Assembly: GCA_015680905.1 (NCBI GenBank)
Contig: CM027377.1
Location: 11,742,501 to 11,806,500, forward strand
Source: Coptis chinensis
Lineage: Eukaryota; Streptophyta; Magnoliopsida; Ranunculales; Ranunculaceae
Direction of reading: 5' to 3'
Length of the DNA stretch: 64,000 nt
In this document: positions 1 through 10,593 of the stretch, in pieces
Layout of the letters: every line of letters begins with the position of its first letter
Position numbering within the stretch: the stretch's first letter is position 1
The notes under the pieces: model-generated
Seen by the model: only the letters and a program-made list of their open reading frames with translations
Told to the model about the DNA's origin: nothing
The model's database searches: none
Program-made: the position numbers and the translations under genes

Positions 1-479
1 GAAAATGATGAAGAATAAGAGAATGGACACATGGCATTACATGATTGGGTAAAGCGATTATCACAGCACTATATAAAGACTGGGAGGAGGAAGAAAGGGT
101 GATTCCGAATTCATTATAGACAATCCAACAAAACCAGAGCAGAGAGAGAAAGAAAAAAAGAAAACTTGTAACCATTGTTATCAATGAATAAACAAACATT
201 TCCTTTCAAACTTTGTTCTTAATCTTGTTTAGAGTCTTGATTACTGTTCTTAGTGAAACTTCTTTGCGAACTACACCATGGACAATAGGACGCAACTTTC
301 TCCATGAGTGTCTAGATAAGGTCGTAGATTTCCGGCGGAAGAGCCCCGGAGAGCTTAGTCAACGACTGTATAAGCCAATCAACCCATTTAAAGTGGAAAG
401 ATTTCCCTCCAAGATGGAGAATTTTAGTTTCTTATCCACTATTTTAGCTAATTAAAAACGGTAAGAAAAAGGTATTAAA
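1..479. other. Unassigned left edge, possibly LTR or promoter-like
   Basis: I recognise no gene here. The stretch has a TATA-like TATATAAA at 70-77, a purine-rich tract around 138-165 and AATAAA at 187-192, an order that would suit a plant LTR or a short promoter and leader. I see no matching copy elsewhere in the window and no TG...CA boundary, so the identity stays open. Confidence 0.2.
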
Positions 480-532
480 CTAGATTGCCCTTGGATTTTC
501 AATAATTTACCGAAAATGCAGAGCCCCTTTCA

Positions 533-1121
533 TAACCTCTTCCTTCAACCTAAAATGAAATGACTAAAATGCAGAGGCCAGTTGTGATTGACTGCAAGAG
601 AGGTAACAATACGCACAGAGTCTAACTTCGCCACATGAGAAAAAGTCTCAGAGTAATCAATATCATATGTTTGAGTAACCTTTAGCAACCAACCGAGCTT
701 TTAAACAAGAGACAGTGCCATTTGGATTATGTTTGACTATGAAAATCCACTTACAAGCAACCACTATCTTCCCAAGAGGAAGAGGAGTAAGCACCCAAGT
801 CTGATTAGAGTACAATGCACTCAACTCCTCCTCCATAGCTTGCCTCCAGCCAGGATGAGATAAGGCATCTCTGTAATTAGTAGGCACAGAGACAGAGAGC
901 AATGAGATAGCAAATGCCTTGACAGGCAATGGTAAATGATCATGAGAGGTAAACTGAGAAATATAATACTGAGCATATCGACGAGGAAGACATATGCTAC
1001 TAAGAGGGCATCCAACTTTCCGGAGAACAATAGGAATGTAAAGTACAGAAGGAGGAGCAGGAGGATCAGTAAGCAAAGGCACATGACATGGGGGCAGAGG
1101 TGAGCAAGGAGGTGAGGGCAC
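533..1121 (-). pseudogene. copia reverse transcriptase, N-terminal fragment
   Basis: The minus-strand reading shows hallmark copia RT start motifs: HPGWRQAMEEE, then NQTWVL, then CKWIF, then LKARLVAKGY. A one-base shift near 663 moves the frame; the downstream frame then reads through an ETFS-like segment and a VNHNWPLH-like segment. A further degenerate LKEEV segment lies near 535. The palm domain with the YVDD catalytic motif is absent. This is a dead fragment. Upstream on the same strand are the integrase and protease remnants of the same element. Confidence 0.8.
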
Positions 1122-1320
1122 ATGATCCAGTTAGGCTGCATCGAGTAGGCACGCGCCCTCAGTTTGTGCTGCAGGAATAGGCGCGCCCATCAGGTATATG
1201 TGCTGAACTTGTGAGCTCTTCCAGTATTAGGCCTGGAAAGTCAACAATGCACTCATCCAATACTGAAATAGGAGATGGCAGTTGGCGCATGCCTTTAGTT
1301 TGTGCCCTTAGTTTTATATG

Positions 1321-2250
1321 TTATGAAGTTGTGTGCTCTTCCAGTACTGGAGTAGGAGGATGCAAAACTTCCTCGAAAGGTTCTTTAGACACCAGTCCCT
1401 TGAGAGAATAATACGATACATCCTCAAAAAAGGTTACATCGGCACAAACATAAAACTTCCGAAGGTGAGGATTGTAACACTTATAACCTTTCTGTGTACG
1501 AAAATACCCAAGAAAGACACACTTAGTAGCACGAGGGTCTAATTTGAATTTGTCACGACCAGGTTGAAGATTATGAACAAAACAAACACACCCAAACACC
1601 CTAGGAGTAAGAGAAAAGAATGGTTGACTAGGAAAGAGAATAGACATAGGAGTTTTTCCACCTAACATTGAAGAAGGCAAACGATTAATCAAATATGTGG
1701 CAGTAAGGACTACCTCTGCCCAATAAAACTTTTGGAGATTGCTTTGAAACATTAAGCTATGGGCAACTTCAAGAAGAGGACGATTCTTTCTCTTAAGAAC
1801 CCCATTTTGTTGTGGGGTGTCAACACAAGAGGTTTGATGAGTAATACCGTTATCAGCAAAGAAACATTTAAACAAAGCAGAATCACAATCCCTAGCATTA
1901 TCACTCCTAAAGACTTTCAACTTTGCAGAGTATTGATTAGTGATTTTAGCATAAAATTTCTGAAAAACAGAAAAGACTTGAGAACGATTCTCCATTATAT
2001 AAACCCAACAAACATGAGAGAAATCATCAATAAAAGTAATAAAATACTTGGCTCCCAAGAGGCCAGTGGTTCTATATGGACCCCAAACATCGAAATGAAC
2101 TAATTGAAAAGGACCACTTGAACAATTATTTAAACTAGTTTTGTAAGTAGCACGACGATGTTTAGCTAACTCACAAACTTCACACTGAAAAGATTGGACA
2201 CTTGAAGGAATGCTATGGACTAGACAACGTAGACTCTTCAGAGGTAGATG
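1321..2250 (-). pseudogene. copia integrase core, catalytic Glu replaced
   Basis: The best open part is 1321-2058 (about 245 codons). It matches the rve integrase core: the first Asp lies in an FDVWGP-like segment just upstream of 2058, the second in FRSDNA, and the third acidic position should lie in the conserved PQQNG(V)xERKNR box. Here that box reads PQQNGVLKRKNR, so Lys stands where the catalytic Glu is expected. Copia-type C-terminal landmarks follow: YLINRLPS, then VFGCVCFVH, then KCVFLGY. The upstream part to ~2250 fits the pre-integrase zinc region but is frameshifted. Inactive. Confidence 0.85.
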
Positions 2251-2374
2251 ACCAAGCCACCTATGCTATAAGGAAGTAGAGACAGAGACTGTAAGGGCCT
2301 GTTTCTGTTGAGGTTGCCCAAAAACACTTTGAAAGTAGTGTCGCCTCGCTCATACTCCCCACCAATTAGTTCAT

Positions 2375-2770
2375 TTATCTACAGATCCTGAAAAACAACA
2401 TAATGTCGGAAAACATGATAGAACAATTAAGTGATGGGGTGAGACTATGAATGGATAAAAGATTAAAAGGAAAATTTTGAACAAGCAAGACAGAGACAAG
2501 AGACACATGAGGAGTTAGATGAATGGAGCCTCGACCAAGAATCTTAGCTTTAGCACCATTTTCTAATGTAACATATGATACTTTACTGGTGTAATCAATA
2601 GTGGAAAACAACTGGGAGTTACCTGTCATATGATCAGAAGCTCCTGAGTCAATGACCCAAGAGTTGGTTCCACTGGTATGAAAGCATATGTTACCTGATT
2701 CGGCTAGAGTTGTTGTGGGGGCATTGGACGAACTCGAAGAACTGGCTGTAATAGCTTGTATCCTTTTCAT
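2375..2770 (-). pseudogene. copia aspartic protease fragment
   Basis: The active-site segment WVIDSGASDHMTG is visible, with the catalytic Asp in DSGA, followed by a GRGSI strand and an NLLSI segment typical of copia proteases, which mature the Gag-Pol polyprotein. The frame is lost after about 2400 and the join to integrase is broken. The zinc-knuckle end of gag lies immediately upstream on the minus strand. Confidence 0.85.
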
Positions 2771-2788
2771 GAGGGCTGCAAGGTCGTC

Positions 2789-3714
2789 TTACACCTTTTG
2801 GACTGAATCTGTATCCCTGTGATCAGAAAATGTGGCATTGTTGGCTTTGGACAGTGTTGGTCCTCCAAATGCTTCCCAACAAAAATCAGTAGCATGATTT
2901 GCACACCCACAATGATCACATGGTGGCCAACCGCCCATACCACGACCTCGTCTACTCCCCTGGCTACGACCTCCTCCACGTCCACGACTAGTTCTGCCAC
3001 CTCTACCTCCACTACATCGACCAAAGGAAAAGGTATTATTGTTGTTACTTGGAGGAACTAATAAGGTTGCACTATCAGTGGATTTTAAAGGAGAAGTAAT
3101 ACGAGAATAAGCTTTAGACAAAGTTGGGAGTTTTGATTCGGCTTGCACCTGAGCCTTTACATTAGCAAACTCAGGACGTAGACCAGATAGAAATTTAGAG
3201 AAACAAAATTCCTCTCTTTGTTTACTCAACTGAGTGATATCTGTAGTCAATGGATGATAAATATTTAATTCTTCCCACTTGCTGCGAAGATAATTACAGA
3301 AATAGACATATCTCCTTGATTTAGATCAAATATATCTTCATACAACTGAAAGGTATGAGATGTATTTTGAGATTGAGAATACGATTCTTGTAGATACTCC
3401 CAGATTTCTTTAGAAGTCTTAAAAAGATGAACAGTATTGCATACATCTTTTTCTATAGTATTCCACAAAAAATTATTAACCAAGGCATTATCTTTTTGTC
3501 CAAGTCACTTTTGATTTCTCATCTGTGGTGACAGGTGAATCTGTAAGATGTGTTTCCTTACCTTAATTTGCCAGTAAGGTATACATTAACTGCTTCTGCC
3601 CATTGAAGGTAATTGGCAACACCCTCCAATTTCACAGAAATCATACCAATAGAGAAAACAGATGTGTTTCCAAACTCGATCATTGGTCTTTGAAACAATT
3701 GTTACTTCAGCCAT
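2789..3714 (-). pseudogene. copia gag (UBN2-like) with CCHC zinc knuckle, frameshifted
   Basis: The likely start is the ATG at 3712-3714 (MAEVTIVSK). A frameshift near 3640 splits the N-terminal KLEG-type segment, and the central part continues at 3265-3483 (WEYLQESYSQ region, the gag_2/UBN2-like fold). The C-terminal part, 2789-3250, has a Gly/Arg-rich stretch followed by a CCHC knuckle of spacing CX2CX4HX4C (CDHCGCANHATDFC), which binds RNA. At least two frame breaks make it non-functional. Confidence 0.8.
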
Positions 3715-3857
3715 TGTAAAACAAATTAACTTGAATACGAAGAGATAGATAGATAGTTGTGCGGAAACGAGACAATAAGATTGAAAAGAAAACAAGACTC
3801 AAGCTTTAGACTTTAAACTTGATTATTCATAGGTCTTTTGATGGATCTCTAACCAGA

Positions 3858-3870
3858 CGCTTTGATACCA
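3858..3870 (-). other. Primer-binding site, initiator Met-tRNA type
   Basis: On the minus strand this reads TGGTATCAAAGCG, one mismatch from the TGGTATCAGAGC complement of plant initiator Met-tRNA used by most copia elements. It directly abuts the LTR terminus at 3871, which fixes the 5' LTR edge. Confidence 0.85.
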
Positions 3871-4230
3871 TGTTGTGAGATGCTAGGAGAATCATAAGAA
3901 CATTATAGTACTAAAGGTCTTCATGTATTTGATAAAGAAAAAGTAAAAATAAAGGCTAGAGAATTAGGGTTCTTATACTTACTGTTACCGTACACTAAGT
4001 TACATATAAATAAGTCTAATACACGAAAATATGAAACACTAAACACGGTCTGTTCTGGCAGACCGAACCGATAGGCACACGCCTATAACTACCACACAGA
4101 TGATAGGCGCATGCCTGTATACTTCGACAGTATGTAATTAGGATTTGATAATAGTATAGCTAGTCATATATAGACATAAACGTAGGTTGTAAGATTGTGA
4201 TTGGACAGTCCATATCGATGATGCTGCTTA
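3871..4230 (-). repeat. 5' LTR of the copia element (outer edge uncertain)
   Basis: The minus-strand sequence ends in CTCACAACA immediately before the primer-binding site, giving the required ...CA end. The outer TG end is not clear. The LTR probably runs to about 4230, where a Helitron-like sequence begins. No second LTR exists in the window. Confidence 0.6.
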
Positions 4231-4259
4231 TCTATTATCTATATACTAAAGCAGAAATC

Positions 4260-4700
4260 TCTAAAAGAGATTTTCTCTCTCCTATGTGGCACTCTAATAT
4301 GAGAGATAACATTTTCTCTCTCCTATGTGACACTTCTCTTTTATCTCTCATATGTGGCACTCTAATATGAGAGATAATATTTTCTCTTTCCTATGTGGCA
4401 CTCTAATATGACAGATAGTCTTTTCTAATAGCCTACAATTCTAAGTATATATATAGAACCTCTTTGGAGAGTTTGAGTGTATTTCTAATTCATATACTTT
4501 GAGAGTTTGAGTGTATTTCCAATTCTTATATATTTGATCAAATAAAAAAAAATTGCTAAAAAAATAGGTGATTTGTATAAGGTAATTTTCTATTACGAAT
4601 CAAACACTTTAGTGTTCCAATTCTTATATATTTGATCAAATAAAAAAATTGCTAAAAAATAGATGATTTGTAGAAGCTAATTCCCTATTACAAATCATAC
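4260..4700. repeat. Two short degenerate tandem repeats
   Basis: At 4260-4440 a ~60-70 bp unit containing CTATGTGGCACTCTAATATG recurs about three times with indels. At 4465-4700 a second unit of roughly 100-110 bp recurs around TTGATCAAATAAAAAAA. Both are AT-rich and non-coding. Confidence 0.6.
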
Positions 4701-7120
4701 TATACACTTTTAGTGTCTATGATAAAGCACCGATTTATTTCGAATATATCCTCAATGCGGTCTAAAAACACTACATATTCTTTAGTTAATAGCTTATTAT
4801 AGGGTGTAAAATCAGCTTCCGACGGTTCCCCACATTCTCTAAGGATTATGTGAGATATACCGAATCAGAACACTCAAAATGTTATTCGCATAACCCTTTC
4901 ATATACCTGGAATTTGCATTATTTTTTGGTGGTTATTAACTTCTTAAGAAGTAAACCAATATACTTCCCGAGTAAGTGCCCGAATACCCATCACGCACTC
5001 TCATATTTTTAACATATGCACTTTTCTTCATTTTTATTTTTCTTTCTTGGATCTCATTCTGATTTTCAAACACGTGCATGCTACAATATGATAATACATA
5101 TTGAAAATCTAGACCTGTAAAAAGAACACCGGCTTATTATGAAGGGGTGCTTTTATTTGCACATTTGATTTATGCTTCTTTATATGACATTGTTTCTTTA
5201 GACAATATAATGAAATATCTAATAATCATCCAAACATAACCTCTCACGTCACATACATACACTCAAACACTCGATTCAGAAAATACCAAAGTTAACACGG
5301 GATCAAATGCCAAGGTGCAAACTCTCTCAAGTTTTTTCTCATTAATGTAGAGAACTGTGTTTCTATCGGTTTAAGAACACTGTAAAAGGATCGGACAATC
5401 ACCGATAGTCATATTTGGAAGATAGGTAGATGTAATGCATGGTTATGCATGTGATATTGTTTTTCTATTCAATGTATATAGAGCAATAGAGTACGTTTAC
5501 ATGTGAATCCATAGAGCCTTTTCCATCACAATAAGAGCTGACTATAACAATCTAGATTTTGTATTCGGATATCATTAGGAAACACAAATAAACTCAAAAG
5601 CAAAATTGTATTTGGCACTTGGGACGGTTTCCTTTAGGGCCCAAATGGTAAGCAAAACCTTAAGTATATGCACTTAACTAATTTCATTTATAAATAATAC
5701 ATTGGCTTTCTTTGAACTTAATATATACAACCTTCTTACATTTCATTTCTGCTCCTGGAACAGAAATTGGAACTAACTCTTATAGCAAATACAAGATACG
5801 GTGAGTGAAATCACTTCATTCAGGAGCGACGATTAAATTAACTTATCAAGGCGGCTGTCTTTAGTTTCCTACGTTTTGTTCTTTTTTTTTCCGAGTACAG
5901 GAAGATGGGATAGTGCTAAAAAAAAAAATTTAATTTGTGCTCATTTTGAGTGTAGAAAGATGTGATAGTACTAAAAGATATGGGTTAGGATGCTTATATA
6001 ATGTCCATATCATAGAGTAGGATCTCACCAAGTATGTTTCACTTCTCTAACTTAATAAATGGGTGTGGATGGTTATAGAATGTTCATATCATCATGGAAT
6101 AGGATCTTGCCAAGTTGTATAATAATATGATGTCCTATATGAGCTACTTTTGTTATTGCATAAGAAAGCTATTATTGAATTTGCATTGTGATGAGCATTT
6201 TAAAGCGATGGAACTACATTTGAACTTGCAATAACTCAATAATCTTTATTCGATACACAACAAACTTTGGTTGCAAAGAGAGCCACCTAAAAAAAAATTG
6301 GTTGTAGGAATTTTAATAATTTTAGAGTAAAATATATCGAAGCTTAAAAATTCTTACGAGTGTTTTACTGATAATTGATGGATGATAATTCTTTGGTCCA
6401 AAAGAGTGAAGAGTGTTTGTGTGAATTATTGTTATACTTATTTTTGTGGCACTTTATTGATACCATCAAACTTAACCCTTTCGACATTAGTGCAATATTA
6501 GAAGAACTTTGTGGTACATACTATGTTTTGCAATGTGCTTGCAGAAACATTGAGAATAGATAAATCTACTATAAGAAATAAGGAAAAATGTGGAATATTT
6601 GAGCATTTTATTGTAAGGTCAAGGTGTGTGTTATAAGTTTCAAGTTTGGAAAGGGACTGTTATTTGAAAGACACACTCTTCTTTAATCCGTTTGATTATG
6701 AGATTGTTCAAATTTGAAAATTAATGGCCATTACTCATTTTACCTACCCCAAAAAAAAAAAAAAAAAAAATACATTAACACTTTGACATGTTCACATTGA
6801 CGAAAGACATAAGACGACATGATCTTCTCTGTTATTCATGTTGGAATTGAATAAGTATATATATTTTGCATGTATACAAACAATCACCTAGAAAAAGAGA
6901 AGATACTTGGGGGAGTATTCTAAGTAGGTGAACGCATTTTCTTGAAAGAGAATTTTTTTTATATTCATGAATTCATCGTAGAACACGTTCATGTGATAAA
7001 TCTTTTCAAACAAGAGTAGTGTATTATTTGAGGATATGGAAACAATCAATCTATTTTAGTGATTTGATAGATATTTTAGTGATTTGTACACATTAGTACG
7101 TAAGCCGAGCGGTGATGATT
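4701..7120. other. AT-rich spacer, no gene seen
   Basis: No reading frame with recognisable motifs. There are homopolymer A tracts (for example 6750-6770), and nothing matches other parts of the window until the tandem repeat at 7123. Confidence 0.5.
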
Positions 7121-7122
7121 TA

Positions 7123-7785
7123 CCGCTAAATCACTATAAATCTAAAAAAACTATTATACAAGCTAGATTGAGTTTAAGATAATTTCATTTGAAAATTACG
7201 GATTAATATCCCAAACAACAAAGTAAAGAGGTTATCTCAATTTGATCCCTTAGTTTCCAAGTACTTATGCACCATAATTGCTGCTCATTAACGTATTTCG
7301 GTTTATTTTCAATAAAAATATATTCTGATTCGAAAATTTGCCGCTAAATCACCATAAATCTAAGAAAACTATTATACAAGCTAGATCAAGTTTAAGATCA
7401 TTCCATTTGAAAATTATAGATTAATATCCTAAACCACAAAGTGAATAAACTATCTCAATTTGATCCCTTAGTTTCCAAGTACTTATGCACCATAATCGTT
7501 GCTCATTAACGTATTTTGGTTTATTTTTAATAAAAGTATATTTAATTTGATTCGAAAATTTGCCGCTAAATCACCATAAATCTAAGAAAACTATTATACA
7601 AGCTAGATCAAGTTTAAGATAATTCTATTTGAAAATTACAGATTAATATCCTAAACCACAAAGTGAAGAGGTTATCTCAATTTAATCCCTTAGTTTTCAA
7701 GTACTTATGTACCATAATCACTGCTCATTAACATATTTCGGTTTGTTATCAATAAAAATATATTCTGATACGAAAATTTGTGTGA
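7123..7785. repeat. ~220-bp tandem repeat, 3 units (left array)
   Basis: The phrase CCGCTAAATCAC begins units at 7123, 7341 and 7563, giving periods of 218 and 222 bp. Each unit continues through a segment reading CCCTTAGTTT(C/T)CAAGTACTTATG. The same array, with about 3.4 units, occurs at 57610-58362. Units differ by scattered substitutions and small indels. Non-coding. Confidence 0.9.
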
Positions 7786-8108
7786 GATATTTTGTAAAGC
7801 CTTTTCAGCACACAAAATATTTCATAGATCCTGGGCGATGCACGGGTCCAAAATCTTTATAGGCTAATTTTGTGTACATCAGGATGGAGATTAAACTCGC
7901 TCCGGGGCAACATTCCAGCCATCTATAACCAAACACGTACAATTAAATAGTTGACCTGAAGAAACTTGGACGGCCACATTAATTTTTAATTAAGTACTAG
8001 AAAGTCATGAATTAAATAAGACTCCTCCACAGGGAGAAGGGCCTACATATATGAACAAAATTTGATCAAGCTAAAGCATTGACCAACCCAATAACATCTT
8101 CTGTTCCA

Positions 8109-8373
8109 ATGAAGAAGACAACAGCCTATCCTTCACCTTCTTCGCCTATAACTTTTGTGTTAGTGTTAGTGATTGCAATCAAAAGTACAAGTAGTGAGAT
8201 GTCTAGTGTTGATGTAGGGGTGATTCTGAATTTGGATACATGGGTAGGAAAGATGAGCCAAAGCTGCATATCTATGTCGCTCTCTGATTACTACTCGACT
8301 CACAACTACACTAGAAAGTTGGTTCTTCATACCCGAAACTCCCACAGTGACATAGTCGGTGCCGCTTCAGCAG
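8109..8373 (+). pseudogene. Glutamate-receptor-like (GLR) first exon, orphan copy 1
   Basis: Plant GLRs are ligand-gated cation channels of the plasma membrane. The ATG at 8109 opens about 88 codons: a Lys-Lys start, a hydrophobic core ITFVLVLVIAI that looks like a signal peptide, then VGVILNLDTWVGKM, SCISMSLSDYYS and LVLHTRNS, the opening strand and helix of the N-terminal ANF-receptor/ligand domain. The frame ends at CAG followed by GTACGT, a strong 5' splice site, at the place where GLR exon 1 normally ends. No exon 2 (the rest of the ligand domain) follows in the next 2 kb before the LINE, so this is an orphan exon. A near-identical copy lies at 59884-60148. Confidence 0.8.
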
Positions 8374-9601
8374 GTACGTCAAATTTAAATCAATAAAGAG
8401 TCACAGTTCAGACCTCGATCAGCTCCTTGCTTTGATGCTTTTTCTTTCGTATATATTTTGAACATGTAGCATTAGGCTTAGCTTAACTTGTAACCAGAAA
8501 AGTAAGGATGCCAAAAAAATTCTGACCATTATGAAATGGTTTTGAAAAGTTCACAAGATCCAAAAGTTTTGGTACCATTCTTTTGATATGAAACCGTTTG
8601 AAATGGTTGTTACGTTAAAGTTTCTGCTGGACTTTTGATTCCAAATGCCACGTTAAAGTTCTGAAAATTTTGCTTGTCTTCTAGCTTAAAAATAAAAGGT
8701 CGCAAGGTATTTAAACTCCTAATTAGTAAAACTTTAGGCATGGAGAAGCGTACATATTGGAACTAAAACTGGAAGTCTAATGTAATTTGAATTGAGCTAA
8801 AGGAAGAGAACAACAACTTGTTTTTATACACGTACAGTAACACGGCTATGTGGCTATGTTCATTGTAAATTATAGAGTTAATTTTTATTACGTTGCATCC
8901 TACGCATTTGAACACAACTTTTGCCTTTAGATCGAACGTGCCAGCAGCTATCTACATCTAGTTTTGTTTTTCTCTGAAAACCCGCCGGTTTCTAGTTATT
9001 ACAGTCAAAAGAAGCTAGGTACTTAACTAAACTCATCCAGGTCAGACATGTCATAGTCTCCGCCGTCCTTGTGACCGTTGAGTACGTGTTGACATTGTAA
9101 TTATTGATATTATTTTTTTGATTGAAAATATGATATCCTAAATATGCGTCCCTATCTCTCAAGGAAAATGTTTGAGACTGGTTGGTGGCTTGGTGGTAAC
9201 TGGTGATCGAATATTTGATGACCCAGATAATGAATGCATGGTGTGGACTCACTCTATTGAGACTCCAAAGTCAGTGGTCCCTAAATCAAAAAGTCTACGT
9301 CTATTCTCTACAATACCGTAAGAATGTAAGATTGACTGAGATTAACTAGTCCCACCTCAACAAAATAAAATATTAGACAGATTTATATTTTTTTACTAAT
9401 TTAAAAATTCTGACCCTGAGTTACAGTCCGCGACAGTATTATAATATTGATTTATTCTGTAATTTGTGACTTTTGGTTATATTTTTTAAGACGATTTTGT
9501 TCATGTTATTTTCTTATATTTATAATAATATCCTTGCTGTCTTCAATAATTTAGTTTGAGCATAAAAACATGTGCGTTAGACATGCATCAAATTAGTATT
9601 A

Positions 9602-9935
9602 TCTATATATCAAAGAAAAATAGTGTGGGTTGACAAATTCCACCTCATAAGGTGATAAGTGGTTGTGCCACCCCCTAACCATAACCACTAAAATATTTTT
9701 CTGGAGTGAGTTAATAAGTTTTTTTGGAGTGAGTTTAAAAGTTTTTCTCACCTCACCCACCCCACACAAAAAAGGCTTGGACTGTTTTTGGACTGAACTT
9801 TTATGGGTTTTTGGGCTCTAGAAACATGAGTATGGGCTCATGAGTATAGGCTCATTTTTTTAAAAAAATGGGGGGATACGCGTCAGGGCGCCTAAGGTGC
9901 ACGAATCTGTACCGTACGGCACGGGCAAATACTAG
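9602..9935 (+). mobile_element. Short non-autonomous Helitron
   Basis: It starts TCTATATATCAAAG after an A, and ends ...ACGGGCAAATACTAG before a T, which fits Helitron TC...CTAG termini and A/T insertion. A near-palindrome GTACCGTACGGCAC lies just upstream of the end, as Helitron 3' hairpins do. It is 334 bp with no coding capacity. A second copy in arm A-right (62179-62734) is interrupted by a 210-bp MITE. Confidence 0.75.
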
Positions 9936-10340
9936 TAAGCTTACAATATACAAAAGGTTATTAGCCTTTTAACATCTAGCATCCAAACAGTATAACCCTG
10001 ATAAAATGAAATAATTGCAATGAAAAAACCTTCTACCCTAGCTTTCCATAATCAAAGCAATCTGACTTCGGAGTTTGGGACTTATTTGCAGACCAGACAA
10101 CATGATGAACGGGACTTAATGTAGAATTATCCAAATTCTATCATTGCACTTCTCACATCATAGGAGTAGGAAGCCATAAGAAATGATATAAATTAGTTCA
10201 CTAATTTCTACATCCCAATCACTCACAAGTCACACAATTTTGCAACTCAAGATCCAAAGATAGCATGATGTTCCACCGTGCATATATATCTTGTACTGCA
10301 TGCACCAACCAACCAAGCCGGCCATTTTTGTAACGAAAAG

Positions 10341-10365
10341 TATATATATATATATATATATATAT
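10341..10365. repeat. (TA)n microsatellite
   Basis: About 12 TA units. The matching site in arm A-right (63141-63151) has only about five, so the tract changed length after the duplication. Confidence 0.95.
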
Positions 10366-10491
10366 CTTTGTATGGGACTTTTCTCTGATCTTATGTTGCA
10401 ACAAGTGAATGAAGGTCACTATCAGGTACGTTATAGATGCAAAGATTCATCTTTTCTAGGCCTAGCTTGTTTTTCTTTGTGATGTGACCAA

Positions 10492-10503
10492 ATTCACTTT
10501 CCT
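10492..10503. repeat. Target-site duplication of LINE-A, left copy
   Basis: ATTCACTTTCCT, repeated exactly at 16665-16676. The empty site in arm A-right (63278-63289) reads ATTTACTTTCTT once. Confidence 0.95.
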
Positions 10504-10593
10504 TTTTTTTTTTCTAAGGGTAATTGTATTAAAAAGAAATATTTCGAAGTACAAAGAATAGATATGATTGATAGTCAATCACTATCTCAAAGC

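Larger units (their letters stand above)
480..4230 (-). mobile_element. Ty1/copia LTR retrotransposon, 5' portion, decayed
   Basis: Read on the minus strand, the order is LTR, primer-binding site, gag with zinc knuckle, aspartic protease, integrase and the start of reverse transcriptase. Protease, then integrase, then RT is the Ty1/copia order. The element breaks off in the N-terminal part of RT near 480-560, so most of RT, all of RNase H and the 3' LTR are missing. Every domain carries frameshifts or stops. I infer an old, non-autonomous, truncated copy. The exact left limit is uncertain because the RT reading fades gradually. Confidence 0.85.
4238..7867 (+). mobile_element. Helitron-like non-coding element (tentative)
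   Basis: The left edge reads A then TCTATATACTAAAGC, resembling plant Helitron 5' TC termini. Near the right edge is a degenerate GC hairpin (7831-7847; its counterpart at 58413-58430 is a perfect CCCGGGC-GTAT-GCCCGGG stem) followed by CTAAT. The hairpin-to-end spacing of ~18 nt is longer than usual, so the pairing of these two ends is inference. No Rep/helicase gene is present. The interior is AT-rich and open to no long reading frame. Confidence 0.35.

Noticed and set aside
1..479. Possible endogenous pararetrovirus or LTR promoter at the left edge
   Set aside because: TATA-like and AATAAA-like words alone are weak. No coding motif, primer-binding site or second copy supports it.
8079..8108. 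Upstream extension of the GLR exon frame
   Set aside because: It would need a TTG start. The ATG at 8109 directly precedes the basic and hydrophobic signal-peptide pattern.
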